DNA from: Delphinus delphis
Lineage: Eukaryota; Chordata; Mammalia; Artiodactyla; Delphinidae
Length of the DNA: 64,000 nucleotides
Assembly: GCF_949987515.2 (NCBI RefSeq)
Contig: NC_082696.1
Coordinates: 37,118,431 to 37,182,430, forward strand
Reading direction: 5' to 3'
Made by a program: the position numbers and the translations under genes. Below, piece by piece: positions 33,401 to 45,097 of the stretch. A model generated the notes under the pieces. The model did no database searches, was not told the origin of the DNA, and saw only the letters and a list, made by a program, of their open reading frames with translations. Numbering within the stretch: position 1 is the first letter of the stretch; each line of letters opens with the position of its first letter.

Positions 33401-35339
33401 GAAAAAAAGGAAAGGAGAGAGAGAAGAAAGAATGGAAGGATTGCAATGATAGAATATTGGTAAAAGACAGGATCTTCAGATTTTTGAAATATGGTTGCAA
33501 AGTATCCAGTGTCAGAGACTGCACTGACATTGAATGACACCTGTTTTTAGTGATACTATATTTCTTCCATCTATAAGGCATGACACTAAGCTTCTTGCTA
33601 AAGCAATATTTTGCTGGCTACAAAGTAAGTAAACTTTATTTGTAATCCAGAGCCCATATTAAGTGAATGACATAATATAATGCTGTTTACCTTGCATCCA
33701 TCAACAGTGCTGACAATACCAAAGTTCCTTCACTGAGAACAGTTTGCCGATCAAGAAGTTAATTTGTAGGGAAGCATGGTCAAATTTAACCAATAGATCT
33801 ATTTTAAGGGCAACATGTCTTCTTTTATAAATTAGGACACCTCTAGATAAAAACAGACAGCTTTAATAGCATAGATTTTTATGTCATTTTCCCATGAAAG
33901 ACTAAAAATCAAAGTAAGATAAATTATACTTAACAATATTAGAAAAATAATTTAAAAAAAAAACATGGTTCTAAGAAGCATCTCATTATTTGTCTTGTGT
34001 TGGGAAGATCGGAGCTGGTTGTGAGGAGGGGTTTTACATGTGCCATAGGTTTAAACAAAGGCACTGACATAGGAACATTTATACCTGTCATATGTTCTCT
34101 GATTTAATAAAGAGAGAAAACTTATAAATTTGAACATATGGATCAAATTAAATTTGCTTTGAGGAAATATACAGTGCATACATTCGGGGCTAATTCTCCT
34201 TGTAAGGAGATATTTAATGCAATCTTTAAATGTACTACTGTATTTCACACTACGGGGTTCTGTCTGCTTAGCATTTGCCCATTTTTTAAATAAAAACATT
34301 TTGCATTATTCAAACCAGAAAATAAACAACAGTTCAAAAACAACTTATGTTCTTTACTGTAAAAGCTGTTGACTCAAGTATATTACAATAATCTCACCAA
34401 GAAGTCATTTTCCAAATCTTATTTAATCACACTTGGATAAAAAGAAATCATTTTGTATGTCTTTGCATGTGTGCATGTGGCTAAAAGGAAGTGGACGTGA
34501 TATGTAATTTGTGATTTAACAGCGCCAGTTTTAGTCAGAGCTGTGAATTTGCAACTTTTTTCTTTTAAGCAGCATTACATCTCCAAATAGGGGGCTCTGA
34601 AATCTCAGTTCCTCTGCTGCTTCCTCCCCACACAGACACTTCAAATCTCAAAACTATTCATTGTTCCTATGGCCTTTCCTGCTACCTACAATCAAATCTT
34701 CTCTTACATTCTATGAACATTCTATATTCATATTCCAGTATAAGCTATGCACAGGCAGCCTCAGACGTTATATCTTTCAGGGGTCTATATTTGAAGCAAA
34801 AGCAAAAGCTTAACCTAGAGATTTTAAGCTCTAGAAGAAATGCAAGGCAGTCCTAGGTTAGAGTTTTTGAGCCATTAGGCTCTTGATGGAGGTCTGGGAG
34901 TCATACTGTGTGAAAAGAGATGTTTACTCTGACTGGAAATTTCTCTCCTTCTTCATTTAGAAAATGTCCTTCTCCTCTTTCTTTCTAAACTCTGTATCCC
35001 TTTCACTTCCTAGAGAAGATGATGGTATCGACCACATCTTCTCATGAACTGATACAAGGTAAAAAAGAATAACATAACCCTGGCTGAAGAAGGAGCAACT
35101 TTTCCAATTTTCATCTGTTCTCCCTCAGTATTTTTTCTGGTTTGATTCTTCGTCTGCTATGTAGAGTCTGTGCTGGTTCTTTTCAGGTAGTTACTGATAC
35201 CTAAATGAAATGAAATCTTGCCAGATGAGCAAAAGCAGATCTCAAAGCACAGTAATATCTTTATAGAGTTTATTAAAATGCTATTACTTCATTAATTCAT
35301 GCCAATGAACTATTCATTTAATTAATCCATATAATTAAT
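33401..35339. other. Unassigned 1.9 kb, no gene seen
   Basis: AT-rich. It contains a GA-rich patch at about 33405-33440. No gene or repeat family recognised. Confidence 0.35.
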
Positions 35340-35830
35340 CAATTTGTTAACCTGTTTATGTAACAAATACACAGGGAGCGCCTACTGGCACTGTTCTCAG
35401 TGCTTAGAATACTTGGGTGAAAAAGCAAAGCCTCTATTGTCACAGGAGAGATGGACATTACACAAGTCAACAAATAAATGTAAGAAATAATGCCAGACTG
35501 TGCTAAGTGCTATGATTAGAACTAAAGATAGGAAACAGGATTGAGAGCTGGAGGAACCATTTTAGGCAGAATAGTCTAAGATCTTCTTGAAGCGGCAACC
35601 CTTAACTGGAGGCCTAAATGAAGAGATGGAGTCCTGGGCATGAGAAGGTCTGAGGAACAAGGCTCTGGGCAGAGGAAATAACATATAATAAGGAACTGAG
35701 ATAAGAATATGCCTGGAGGGTCAAGGAACAGGAGAAGGGAGTAGGCTGGAGACGAGGCTGCACGGTGCACAGAGGTAGGAAGGGGCCGGGGAGCCCAGCA
35801 GAAATCTTTTCAGAAGGTGCCTTGCACACC
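35340..35830 (-). repeat. L2 LINE fragment
   Basis: GCGCCTACTGGCACTGTTCT, then ACATTACACAAGTCAACAAA, TGCTAAGTGCTATGATTAGA and GGGCAGAGGAAATAACATAT give the reversed L2 3' end and late ORF2 in order. Confidence 0.7.
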
Positions 35831-35995
35831 ATTGTATTAAATGCTTTCCTACAAAGTATCTTTATTATTATAGCTTTAGAATTGTTTTTCTGATTTTAAA
35901 AAGACTGTAAAATAAGCTACATATGGGTAATTCATAATTTATTAAAATATTCTCTATCGTTTGGACATTTGGGTAGTTACCAGATATTTTTTCCC

Positions 35996-36027
<32 letters not shown>

Positions 36028-36479
36028 ATAAAACACTTTTAAATCTTTGCACATAACACAACACCTTGTCCCAATTTCTAATTGTATCTATGACAGGACA
36101 CTTTAAAGTTGCCTTTTAATTACTAATAACTTGTTTAAAAACAACCATGACTTAAAACCTTGCATGCAAAGAACAAATACAGAAAATTGATGCTAAAAAA
36201 GCTTATTCACTAGTCAGTTCTCTGAATCTAATTTGCTTAATTGGTTCAAAAGAGCATGGTGCTAATGCAGTAACAGTTAAAGGTGGATGGGTGTTGGCTT
36301 ACGGCACTGCTGCTCAACGTAACTAGCAGGCATCTATGAGTTTCACAGGTCATAAGTAACACTTGTCAACCATGCTGATGGCTCAGCACATCTGTATCAC
36401 TATTATTAGAAAATCAATGTTCAGTCCATTCTTCTGGGTCACTCCATTCAGATACACTTCCCCCTTTTTTCCAAAACCC
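35831..36479. other. Unassigned stretch, no gene seen
   Basis: It holds a compound (TA)n/(TG)n microsatellite at 35996-36029. 35940-36060 may be part of an old transposon-like repeat (GGACATTTGGGTAGTTACCA), but this is not firm. Confidence 0.35.
35996..36029 (+). repeat. Compound (TA)n(TG)n microsatellite
   Basis: ATATATATATG followed by about 11 TG units. Confidence 0.97.
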
Positions 36480-37810
36480 TGACTCCTTACCCTTTTACCA
36501 CTCAAATTGATGACTCATGCCTTTTATTTTACTGAAGCAATTAAAAGAGAATTTATTGTCTCACCGCCAAATCTATGAGGTTGCCTGCATCTATACCCAT
36601 AAGCTCTGTATTCTCTCCTTGAAATAGATGCACTATCCCTGTTCCTATCTAAGGTCAAACCCTCCACTTCAGCACTGGATCCTGTCTTCTCTAAGCTACT
36701 CAAGAACTTAGCTCTTACACCAATCAGTTTCTCCCTCTCAGTACATTGTTTCTATCAGCGTACAAACACGCTCCTATGTCTGCATTCAACAAAACATATA
36801 AACACAAACCTCCCTAGACTGTCCTGTTTCTTTTGCTTCAGCTCTGTTTCTATGCTTCTTATAGCAACAGTCCTTGAACAAGCTGCTTTACTTACTATCT
36901 TCATTTCCTCACCTCAGCTCCTTTAATAAAGCTTTTTTTACTATCCACCAAAACCACTGAATGCAAAGAGTAACTTCCACTTTGCCACATTTAATATTCA
37001 GCTTTCAATCCTCATTCTTCTCACAATTTATCTTCCACACATCTTATTTCTTTTAACCTAACCTCTAGGACACTAAAGTCTCCTGACTTTCTTCCTACTT
37101 CACAGTCCACTCCCCCTTGGTCTCCTTTTCTGGATCCTCCTCTGCCAGAGTTGCAAAGTTTAGAGCCCCAAAGCACAGTCCTTAGCTCTCTTCCTTTCTC
37201 TATGTGTCTTTCTTAAGACGTCTCATTCTTTCATGTGCCTTTAAGTTCCACCTATATACTGATGACTCAAATTTATGTCTACGATTCAGTACCTCTTTTG
37301 AATGTAAGACTCACATATTTTATTGTTTACTTGGGAGGTCTAATGGGAAGTTCAGATATAATGGGGACAAAATAGAGCAACAGGTTCTGCACACGTATTC
37401 TTCCTCCTTTCCTATCTGCCCCTGTCTGTCCCCAGCTCAGGAAATGGAAACACCTAATCCTCAAAATGGCTCAGACTATAAGCCTGAAAGTCAATTCTGA
37501 TCATTCTCTTCCTACAGGCTGCAGAGCAGTTATTAGCAAATCCTACTAGCCTAAACTCATATCATACCAAGAGCAGAACTAGATATAATCTTAAATGGCA
37601 TCCACATATATATTTTCACTATCTCCACTTCAATCTCCTCATCCAAGCCCAAAGCACCTATAACTTAGATGTAAAAGTATCCAAACCGATTTTCATTTTG
37701 CTACTCTTGTCCACCTACAACAGTCATGATGATATTTCACAAACAGAAATTAGATCACATCATTCTTACCCCGTTCAAGTTCTCCTTATGCTTAAAATAA
37801 TGTCCCAACT
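36480..37810 (+). pseudogene. L2 LINE ORF2 (reverse transcriptase) fossil
   Basis: A 1.3 kb piece of L2 (CR1-clade) ORF2. Landmarks read in order: GAAGCAATTAAAAGAGAATT, TCTGTATTCTCTCCTTGAAA, the region before the catalytic box at 37140-37200, and the reverse-transcriptase box itself. In the frame 37204-37500 the residues FKFHLYTDDSNLCLRF are visible at about residues 13-28. YTDD (37255-37266) sits where the Y/F-x-D-D active site belongs. ACATCATTCTTACCCCGTTC and GTTCTCCTTATGCTTAAAAT mark the C-terminal part. Stops and frameshifts break it throughout, so it is a fossil. Confidence 0.75.
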
Positions 37811-37924
37811 CCATACATTTTCAAAAAGCTGAGAAAAATGAGGAGTTATTTTATACTGTTTTAAGTTCATTATAGGAAAATCAACCTATAATGTTCAAAT
37901 ATTTTAACAAAGATCTATTATTTA

Positions 37925-38292
37925 GGGGTTTTTTTCCAGTTTTTTTTTTCATTTTTTTAAAATATCTTTATTGGAGTATAATTGCTTTACAATGGTGTGT
38001 TAGTTTCTGCTTTATAACAAAGTGAATCCACTATACATATACATATATCCCCATATCTCCGCCTTCTTGTGTCTCCCTCCCACCCTCCCTATCCCACCCC
38101 TCTAGGTGGTCACAAAGCTCCGAGCTGATCTCCCTGTGATATGCGGCTGCTTCTCACTAGCTATTTTACATTTGGTATTACATATAAGTCATGTCACTCT
38201 CACTTCGTCCCAGCTTACCCTTCCCCCTCCCAGTGTCCTCAAATCCATTCTCTACGTCTGTGTCCCTATTCCTGCCCTGCCCCTAGGTTCTT
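37925..38292 (-). mobile_element. L1 3'UTR, part 1 of a split, 5'-truncated L1
   Basis: Read on the plus strand this is the reversed L1 tail: ATATCTTTATTGGAGTATAA, CTTTACAATGGTGTGTTAGT, then CTAGGTGGTCACAAAGCTCC to CTAGGTTCTT at 38283-38292. It stops abruptly there and resumes, in the same orientation and colinear, at 44852. The outer flanks CTATTATTT at 37915 and 45089 fit a 9-bp duplication for this older L1. Confidence 0.85.
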
Positions 38293-38985
38293 TTCTTTTT
38301 TAATTGAAAACAGACTTTCATTTTTGTTAAAATTTGTGCATAGTTGTAAAGCAATAAAAATTTTATTGTATATTAGTGCAAATAAGTTTTTATCAATGGT
38401 GGTCATCAAGGATTAGCTTCAATCATTTTTAAAGGTCTTGATCAGGGATTGCATGTAGACATTTCAAGTACGAAGTCATGTATTAAAAAACTGTATTAGC
38501 AAGAAAAAACTTAGAAATACATTAAATATTTGGAAATAATTTTTGAAGCTTAAATTTAGTATTTAATATAATTCCAAACACTGTATAGATTTTATAATAA
38601 TTCTGTACTATAAAGAAGACATCATGATTTTTTTTTTCCCAACTTCCACATAGATGCTTCTAAATCCTCTCTAGTTTGTCTCAGAGTGCAGGACAATTTT
38701 TTGCTATGTGAGTCATAACTTGAAAAAGATGTAAAACATCCCCTTAAGAACTTTCTATGCATAAGCAAATGCATGTATTTGTTTACATGTATATATATAT
38801 ATATATATATATACACCATACATTTAGAATATATATTTATAAAATTATATTTATGTAAAATCATACATTAACATATTTTGTACTGTAAACATCTATAAAA
38901 GTCTATATGTTTACACAAGTGGAATGATAGTACACATATAATGCAAAAACTGGCCCTTTTGCTTTCAACGGAAAATTTAGTTATC
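38293..38985 (-). other. Non-L1 segment between two L1 parts; putative 3' transduction
   Basis: About 690 bp of AT-rich, non-L1 DNA between the polyA-like end of the full-length L1 (near 38986) and the copy of TAGGTTCTT at 38284-38292. On the minus strand it follows the L1 and ends in an A-rich run (TTCTTTTTTA on the plus strand at 38293-38302). This is the arrangement expected if transcription ran past the L1's own polyA site and copied flanking DNA. It includes a (TA)n run at 38790-38812. A second, unrelated insertion is the alternative. Confidence 0.5.
38790..38812 (+). repeat. (TA)n microsatellite
   Basis: About 11 TA units inside the segment downstream of the L1. Confidence 0.97.
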
Positions 38986-39191
38986 TCTTTTTTTAATTTA
39001 TTTTTTACACAGCAGGTTCTTATTAGTCATCATTTTATACACATCAGTGTATACATGTCAATCCCAATCTCTCAAATTATCACACCACCACCACCACCCC
39101 CTGCCGCTTTCCCCCCTTGGTGTCCATATATATTTTCTCTACTTCTGTGTCTCAATTTCTGCTCTGCAAACCAGTTCATCTGTACCATTTT

Positions 39192-42100
39192 CTATGTTCC
39201 ACATACATGCCTTAACATACGATATTTGTTTTTCTCTTTCTGACTTAACTTCACTCTGTATGACAGTCTCTGGATGCATAATGTCTCTACAAATGAACAA
39301 ATTTCATTCCTTTTTATGGCTGAGTAATATTCCATTGTATATGTGTACCACATCTTCTTTATCCATTCGTCTATTGATGGACATTTACGTTGCTTCCATG
39401 ACCTGGCTATTGTAAATAGTGCTGCAGTGAACACTGGGGTGTATGTGTCTTTTTGAATGATGGTTTTCTCTGGGTATATGTCCAGTAGTGGGATTGCTGG
39501 GTCATATGGTAATTCTATTTTTAGTTTTTTAAGGAACCTCCATACTGTTCTCCATAGTGGCTGTATCAATTTACATTCCCACCAACAGTGCAAGAGGGTT
39601 CCTTTTTCTCTACACTTTCTCCAGCATTTGTTTGTAGATTTTCTGATGATGCCCATTCTAACTGGTGTGAGGTGATACCTCATTGTAGTTTTGATTTGCA
39701 TTTCTCTAATAATTAGTGATGTTGAGCAGCTTTTCAGGTGCTTCTTGGCCATCTGTATGTCTCCTTTGGAGAAATGTGTATTTAGGTCTTCTGCCCATTT
39801 TTGGATTGGGTAGTTTGTTTCTTTAATATTGAGCTGCATGAGCTGTTTATATATTTTAGAGATTAATCCTTTGTCCAATGATTCATTTGCAAATATCTTC
39901 TCCCATTTTGAGGGTCGTCTTTTCGACTTGTTTATGGTTTCCTTTGTTGTGCAAAAGCTTTTAAGTTTCATTAGGTCACATTTGTTTATTTTTGTTTTTA
40001 TTTCCATTACTATAGGAGGTGGATCAAAAAACATCTTGCTGTGATTTATGTCAAAGAGTGTTCTTCCTATGATTTCCTCTAAGAGTTTTATAGTGCCTGG
40101 ACTTACATTTAGGTATCTAAGCCAATTTTGAGTTTATTTTTGTGTATGTGTTAGGGAGTGTTCTAATTTCATTCTTTTACATGTAGCTGTCAAATTTTTC
40201 TCAGCACCACTTATTAAAGAGATGATCTTTTCTCCATTGTATATCCTTTTCTCCTTTGTCATAGATAAGTTGACCATAGGTGCATGGGTTTCTCTCTGGG
40301 CTTTCTATCTTGTTCCATTGATCGATAGTTCTGTTTTTGTGCCAGTACCATACTGTCTTGATTACTGTAGCTTTGTAGTATAGTCTGAAGTCAGGGAGTC
40401 TGATTCCTCCAGCTCCATTTTTTTCCCTCAAGACTGTTTTGGCTATTCGGGGTCTTTTTTGTCTCCATACAAATTTTAAGATTTTTTGTTCTAGTTCTGT
40501 AAATAATGCCATTGGTAATTTGATAGGGATTGCATTGAATCTGTACATTGCTTTGGGTAGTATAGTCATTTTCACAATATTGATTCTTCCAATCCAGGAA
40601 CATGGTATATCTCTCCACCTGTTGATATCATCTTTAATTTCTTTCATCAGTGTCTTATAATTTTCTGCATACAGGTCTTTTGTCTCCCTAGGTAGGTTTA
40701 TCCCTAGGTATTTTTATCTTAATATTGCAGTGGTACATGGGAGTGTTTCCTTAATTTCTCTTTCAGATTTACCATCATTAGTGTATATGAATGCAAGAGA
40801 TTTCAGTGCATTAATTTGGTATCCAGCAACTTTACCAAATTCATTAATTAGCTCTAGTAGTTTTCTGGTGGCATCTTTAGGATTCTTTATGTATAGTATC
40901 ATGTCATCTGCAAACACTGACAGCTTTACTTCTTCTTTTCCAATTTGTATTCCTTTTATTTCTTTTTCATCTCTGATTGCCGTGGCTAGGACTTCCACAA
41001 CTATGTTGAATAACAGTGGTGAGAGTGGACATCCTTGTCTCATTCCTAACCTTAGAGGAAATGCTTTCAGTTTTTCACCATTGAGAATGATGTTTGCTGT
41101 GGGTTTGTTTTATATGGCCCTTATTATTTTGAGGTAGGTTCCCTCAATGTCCCCTTTCTGGAGAGTTTTTATCATAAATGTTGTTGAATTTTGTCAAAAG
41201 ATTTTTCTGCATCTATTGAGATGATCATATGGTTTTTCTTCTTCAATTTGTTAATATGGTGTACCACATTGATGGATTTGTGTATATTGAAGAATACTTG
41301 CATCTCTGGGATGAATCCCACTTGATCATGGTGTATTATCCTTTTAATGTGTTGTTGGATTCTGTTTGCTAGTATTTTGTTGAGGATTTTTGCATCTATA
41401 TTCATCAGTGATATTGGTCTGTAATTTTCTATTTTGTAGTATCTTTGGTTTTGGTATCTGGGTGATGGTGGCCTCATAGAATGAGTTTGGGACTGTTCCT
41501 TCCTCTGCAATTTTTTGGAAGAGTTTCAGAAGGATGGGTGCTAGCTCTTCTCTAAATGTTTGATAGAATTCACCTGTGAAGCCATCTGGTCCTGGACTTT
41601 TGTTTTTTTGAAGATTTTAAATCACAGTTTCAATTACATTACTTGTGATTGATCTGTTCATATTTTCTATTTCTTCCTGGTTCAGTCTTGGAAGGTTATA
41701 CCTTTCTAAGAATTTGTCCATTTCTTCCAGGTTGTCCATTTTATTGGCATACAGTTGTTTGTAGTAATCTCTTATAATCCTTTGTGTTTCTACAGTGTCA
41801 GTTGTGATTTCTCCTCTTTCATTTCTAATTTTATTGATTTGAGTCCTCTCCCTATTTTTTGTGATGAGTCTGGCTAATAGTTTATGAATTTTGTTTATCT
41901 TCTCAAAGAATCAGCTTTTACTTTTATTGATCTTTGCTATTGTTATCTTTATTTCTATTTCATTTATTTCTGCTCTGATTTTATGATTTCTTTCCTTCTG
42001 CTAACTTTGGGTTTTGTTCGTTCTTCTTTCTCTAGTTCCTTTAGGTGTAACATTAGATTGTTTATTTGAGATTTGTCTTGTTTCTTGAGGTAGGCCTGTA

Positions 42101-43000
42101 TAGCTATAAACTTCCCTGTTAGAACTGCTTTTGCTGCATCCCATAGGTTTTGGGTCGTCGTGTTGCCATTGTCATTTGTCTCTAGGTATTTTTTGATTTC
42201 CTCTTTCATTTCTTCAGTGATCTCTTGGTTATTTAGTAACGTATTGTTTAGCCTCCATGTGTTTTTGTGTTTTACGTTTTTTCCCCTGTAATTCATTTCT
42301 AATCTCATAGCATTGTAGTCAGAAGAGATGCTTGATATGATTTCAATTTTCTTAAATTTACTGAGGCTTGATTTGTGACCCAAGATGTGATCTATCCTGG
42401 AGAATGTTCCGTGCGCACTTGAGAAGAAAGTGTAATCTGTGGTTTTAGGATGGAATGTCCTATAATTATCAATTAAATCTATCTGGTCTATTGTGTCATT
42501 TAAAGCTTGTGTTTCCTTATTAATTCTCTGTTTGGATGATCTGTCCATTGGTGTAAGTGAGGTGTTAAAGTCCCCCACTATTATTGTGTTACTCTCGATT
42601 TCCTCTTTTAGAGCTGTTTAGCAGTTGCCTTATGTATTGAGGTGCTCCTATGTTGGGTGCATAAATATTTACAATTGTTATATCTTCTTCTTGGATTGAT
42701 CCCTTGATCATTATGTAGTGTCTGTCCTTGTCTCTTATAACAGTTTTTATTTTAAAGTCTATATTATCTGATATGAGTATTGCTACTCCTGATTTCTTTT
42801 GATTTCCGTTTACATGGAATATCTTTTCATCGCCTCACTTTCAGTCTGTATGTGTCCCTAGGTCTGAAGTGGGTCTCTTGTAGGCAGTATATATATGGTT
42901 CTTGTTTTTGTATCCATTCAGCAAGCCTGTGTCTTTTGGTTGGAGCATTTAATCCTTTCACGTTTAAGGTAGTTATCGATATGTATGTTCCTATGACCAT
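39192..43000 (-). pseudogene. L1 ORF2 (endonuclease and reverse transcriptase), broken
   Basis: ORF2 makes the L1 endonuclease and reverse transcriptase used in target-primed reverse transcription. On the minus strand the start (MVIGTYISITTLNV) is at 43000. Endonuclease motifs GDFN and SRIDHILG are visible in the frame 42578-41964, but the following catalytic SDH motif reads SDY, so the His is a Tyr. The reverse-transcriptase box FADD lies in the frame 41043-40714 at residues 44-47. The Cys-rich C-terminal motif ([18 protein letters not shown]) lies in 40034-39192. The coding region is split over at least six frames. Confidence 0.9.
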
Positions 43001-43055
43001 TTTCTTAATTGTTTTGAGTTTGTTTTTGTCCTTTTCTTCTCTTCTGTTTCCCACT

Positions 43056-43939
43056 TAGAGAAGTTCCTTTAACATTTGTTGTAGAGCTGGTTTGGTGGTG
43101 CTGAATTCTCTTAGCTTTTGCTTGTCTGTAAAGCTTTTGATTTCTCCACCGAAGCTGAATGTGATCCTTGCTGGGTAGAGTAATATTGATTGTAGGTTAT
43201 TCTCTTTCATCACTTTAAGTATATTATGCCATTCCCTTCTGGCTTGCAGAGTTTCTGCTGAGAAATCAGCTGTTAACCTTATGGGAGTTCCCTTGTATGT
43301 TATTTTTCCCTTGCTGCTTTCAATAATTTTTCTTTGTCTTTAATTTTTGCCAATTTGATTACTATATGTCTTGGTGTGTTTCTCCTTGGGTTTGTCCTGT
43401 ATGGGACTCTCTGCTCTTCCTGGACTTGGGTGGTTATTTCCTTTCCCATGTTAGGGAAGTTTTCAACTATAATCTCTTCAAATATTTTCTCTGGTCCTTT
43501 CTCTCTCTCTTCTCCTTCTGAGACCCCTATAATGTGAATGTTGTTGCATTTAATGTTGTCCTGGAGGTCTCTTAGGCTGTCTTCATTTCCTTTCATTCTT
43601 TTTTCTTTATTCTGTCCCACAGCAGTGAATTCTACCATTCTGTCTTCCTGTTCTTCTGCCTCAGTTATTCTGCTATTGATTCCTTCTAGTGTATTTTTCA
43701 TTTCAGTTAGTGTATTGTTCATCTCTGTTTGTTTGTTCTTTAATTCTTCTAGATCTTTGTTAAACATTTCTTGCATCTTCTCGATCTTTGCCTCCTTTCT
43801 TTTTCCGAGGTCCTGGATTGTCTTCATTTCATTATTCTGAATTCTTTTTCTGGAAGATTGCCTATCTCCATTTCATTAATTATTTTTCTGGCCTTTTATC
43901 TTGTTCCTTCATCTGGTACATAGCCCTCTGCCTTTTCAT
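43056..43939 (-). pseudogene. L1 ORF1 (RNA-binding protein), broken
   Basis: ORF1 encodes the trimeric RNA-binding chaperone of L1 particles. The longest surviving frame is 43827-43300 (175 codons). It has an N-terminal charged coiled coil (repeated E/K with NNTLTEMKNTLEGINSRITE) followed by the RNA-recognition part (IHIIGVSEGEE, then RNTPRHIVIKL). The likely start ATG is at 43939 in another frame and the stop is near 43056, so it is frameshifted. Confidence 0.85.
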
Positions 43940-44851
43940 CTTGTCTATCTTTCTGTGAATGTGGTTTTTGTTACACAGGCTGCAGGATTGTAGTTATTCT
44001 TGCTTCTCCTCTCTGCCTTCTGGTGGATGAGGCTATCTAAGAGCCTTGTGGAAGTTTTCTGATGGGAGGGACTTGTGGTGGGTAGAGCTGGCTGTTGCTC
44101 TGGTGGGCAGAGCTCAGTAAAACTTTAATCCGCTTGTTTGCTGATGGGTGGGGCTGGGTTCCCTCCCTGTTGGTTGTTTGGCCTGAGGCGACCCAACACC
44201 GGATCCTACCTGGGCTCTTTGTTGGGGCTAATGGTGGACTTTGGGAGGGCTCATGACAAGGAGTACTTCCCATAACTTCTGCTGCCAGTGTCCTTGTCCT
44301 CACGATGAGGCACAGCCACCTCCCACCTCTGCAGGAGACCCTCTAACACTAGCAGGTATGTCTGGTTCAGTTTCCTATGGGGTCACTGCTCCTTTCCCTG
44401 GGTCCCAATGTGCACACTACTTTGTGTGTGCCCTCCAAGAGTGGAGTCTCTGTTTCCCCCAGTCCTGTCGAAATCCTGCTATCAAATCCTGCTAGGCTTC
44501 AAAGTCTGATTATCTAGGAATTCCTCCTCCCGTTGCCGGACCCCCAGGTTTGGAAACCTGATGTGGGGCTCAGAACCTTCACTCCAGTGGGTGGATTTCT
44601 GTGGTATAAGTGTTTTCCTGTTTGTGAGTCATCAACCCAGCAGTTACAGTATTTGGTTTTACTGTGATTGTGCCCCTCCTACTGTCTCATTGCAGCTTCT
44701 CCATTGCCTTTGCATGTGGGGTATATTTTTTGTTGCGTTCCAGTGTCTTCCTGTCGATGACTGTTCAGCAGTTAGTTGTGATTCCGGTGTTCGCGAAAGA
44801 AGGAGTGAGAGCATGTCCTTCTACTCCACCATCTTGAACCAATCTTGCCCG
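43940..44851 (-). promoter_or_regulatory. L1 5'UTR / former internal promoter
   Basis: About 0.9 kb upstream of ORF1, clearly more GC-rich than its surroundings. L1 promoters lie here and are internal, starting transcription at the element's own first base. Activity of this copy is not shown; it is intact in length by eye. Confidence 0.7.
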
Positions 44852-44860
44852 TAGGTTCTT

Positions 44861-45088
44861 CAGAACCATTTTTTTTTATTCCATACATATGTGCTAGCAT
44901 ATGGTATTTGTTTTTCTCTTTCTGACTTACTTCACTCTTTATGACAGACTCTAGGCTCATGCATCTCACTACAAACAGCTCAATTTCGTTTCTTTTTATG
45001 GCTGAGTAATATTCCATTGTATATATGTGTCACATCTTCTTTATCCATTCATCTGTTGATGGACACTTAGATTACTTCCATGTACTCG
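44861..45088 (-). mobile_element. L1 fragment, part 2 of the split older L1 (end of ORF2)
   Basis: CAGAACCATTTTTTTTTATT, GCATATGGTATTTGTTTTTC, TATGGCTGAGTAATATTCCA and CATTCATCTGTTGATGGACA are the reversed ORF2 end that follows directly on 38292 in an uninterrupted L1. It stops at about 45088, the 5' truncation point. Confidence 0.9.
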
Positions 45089-45097
45089 CTATTATTT

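Larger units (their letters stand above)
38986..44851 (-). mobile_element. Near full-length L1 LINE, inactive
   Basis: About 5.87 kb, minus strand. Read on the minus strand, the 5' end is at 44851 (CGGGCAAGATTGGTTCAAGA), followed by a roughly 0.9 kb 5'UTR, ORF1 (43939-43056), a short spacer, ORF2 (43000-39192) and a 3'UTR with an A-rich end near 38986. TAGGTTCTT at 44852-44860 and 38284-38292 is the best candidate duplication, with a 3' transduction included. The target was an older L1's 3' part. Both ORFs carry frameshifts and stops, so it cannot move by itself. Confidence 0.93.

Noticed and set aside
39192..40034. 280-codon minus-strand frame, the longest in the window
   Set aside because: It is the C-terminal part of L1 ORF2 (Cys-rich motif, [15 protein letters not shown] context) within a broken element, not a host gene.
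42780..43058. Plus-strand frames of 60-135 codons across the minus-strand L1s, e.g. 40730-41137 and 55932-56270
   Set aside because: Antisense shadows of L1 ORF1 and ORF2. Their hydrophobic, Ser/Phe-rich content is what the reverse complement of A-rich L1 coding DNA gives.
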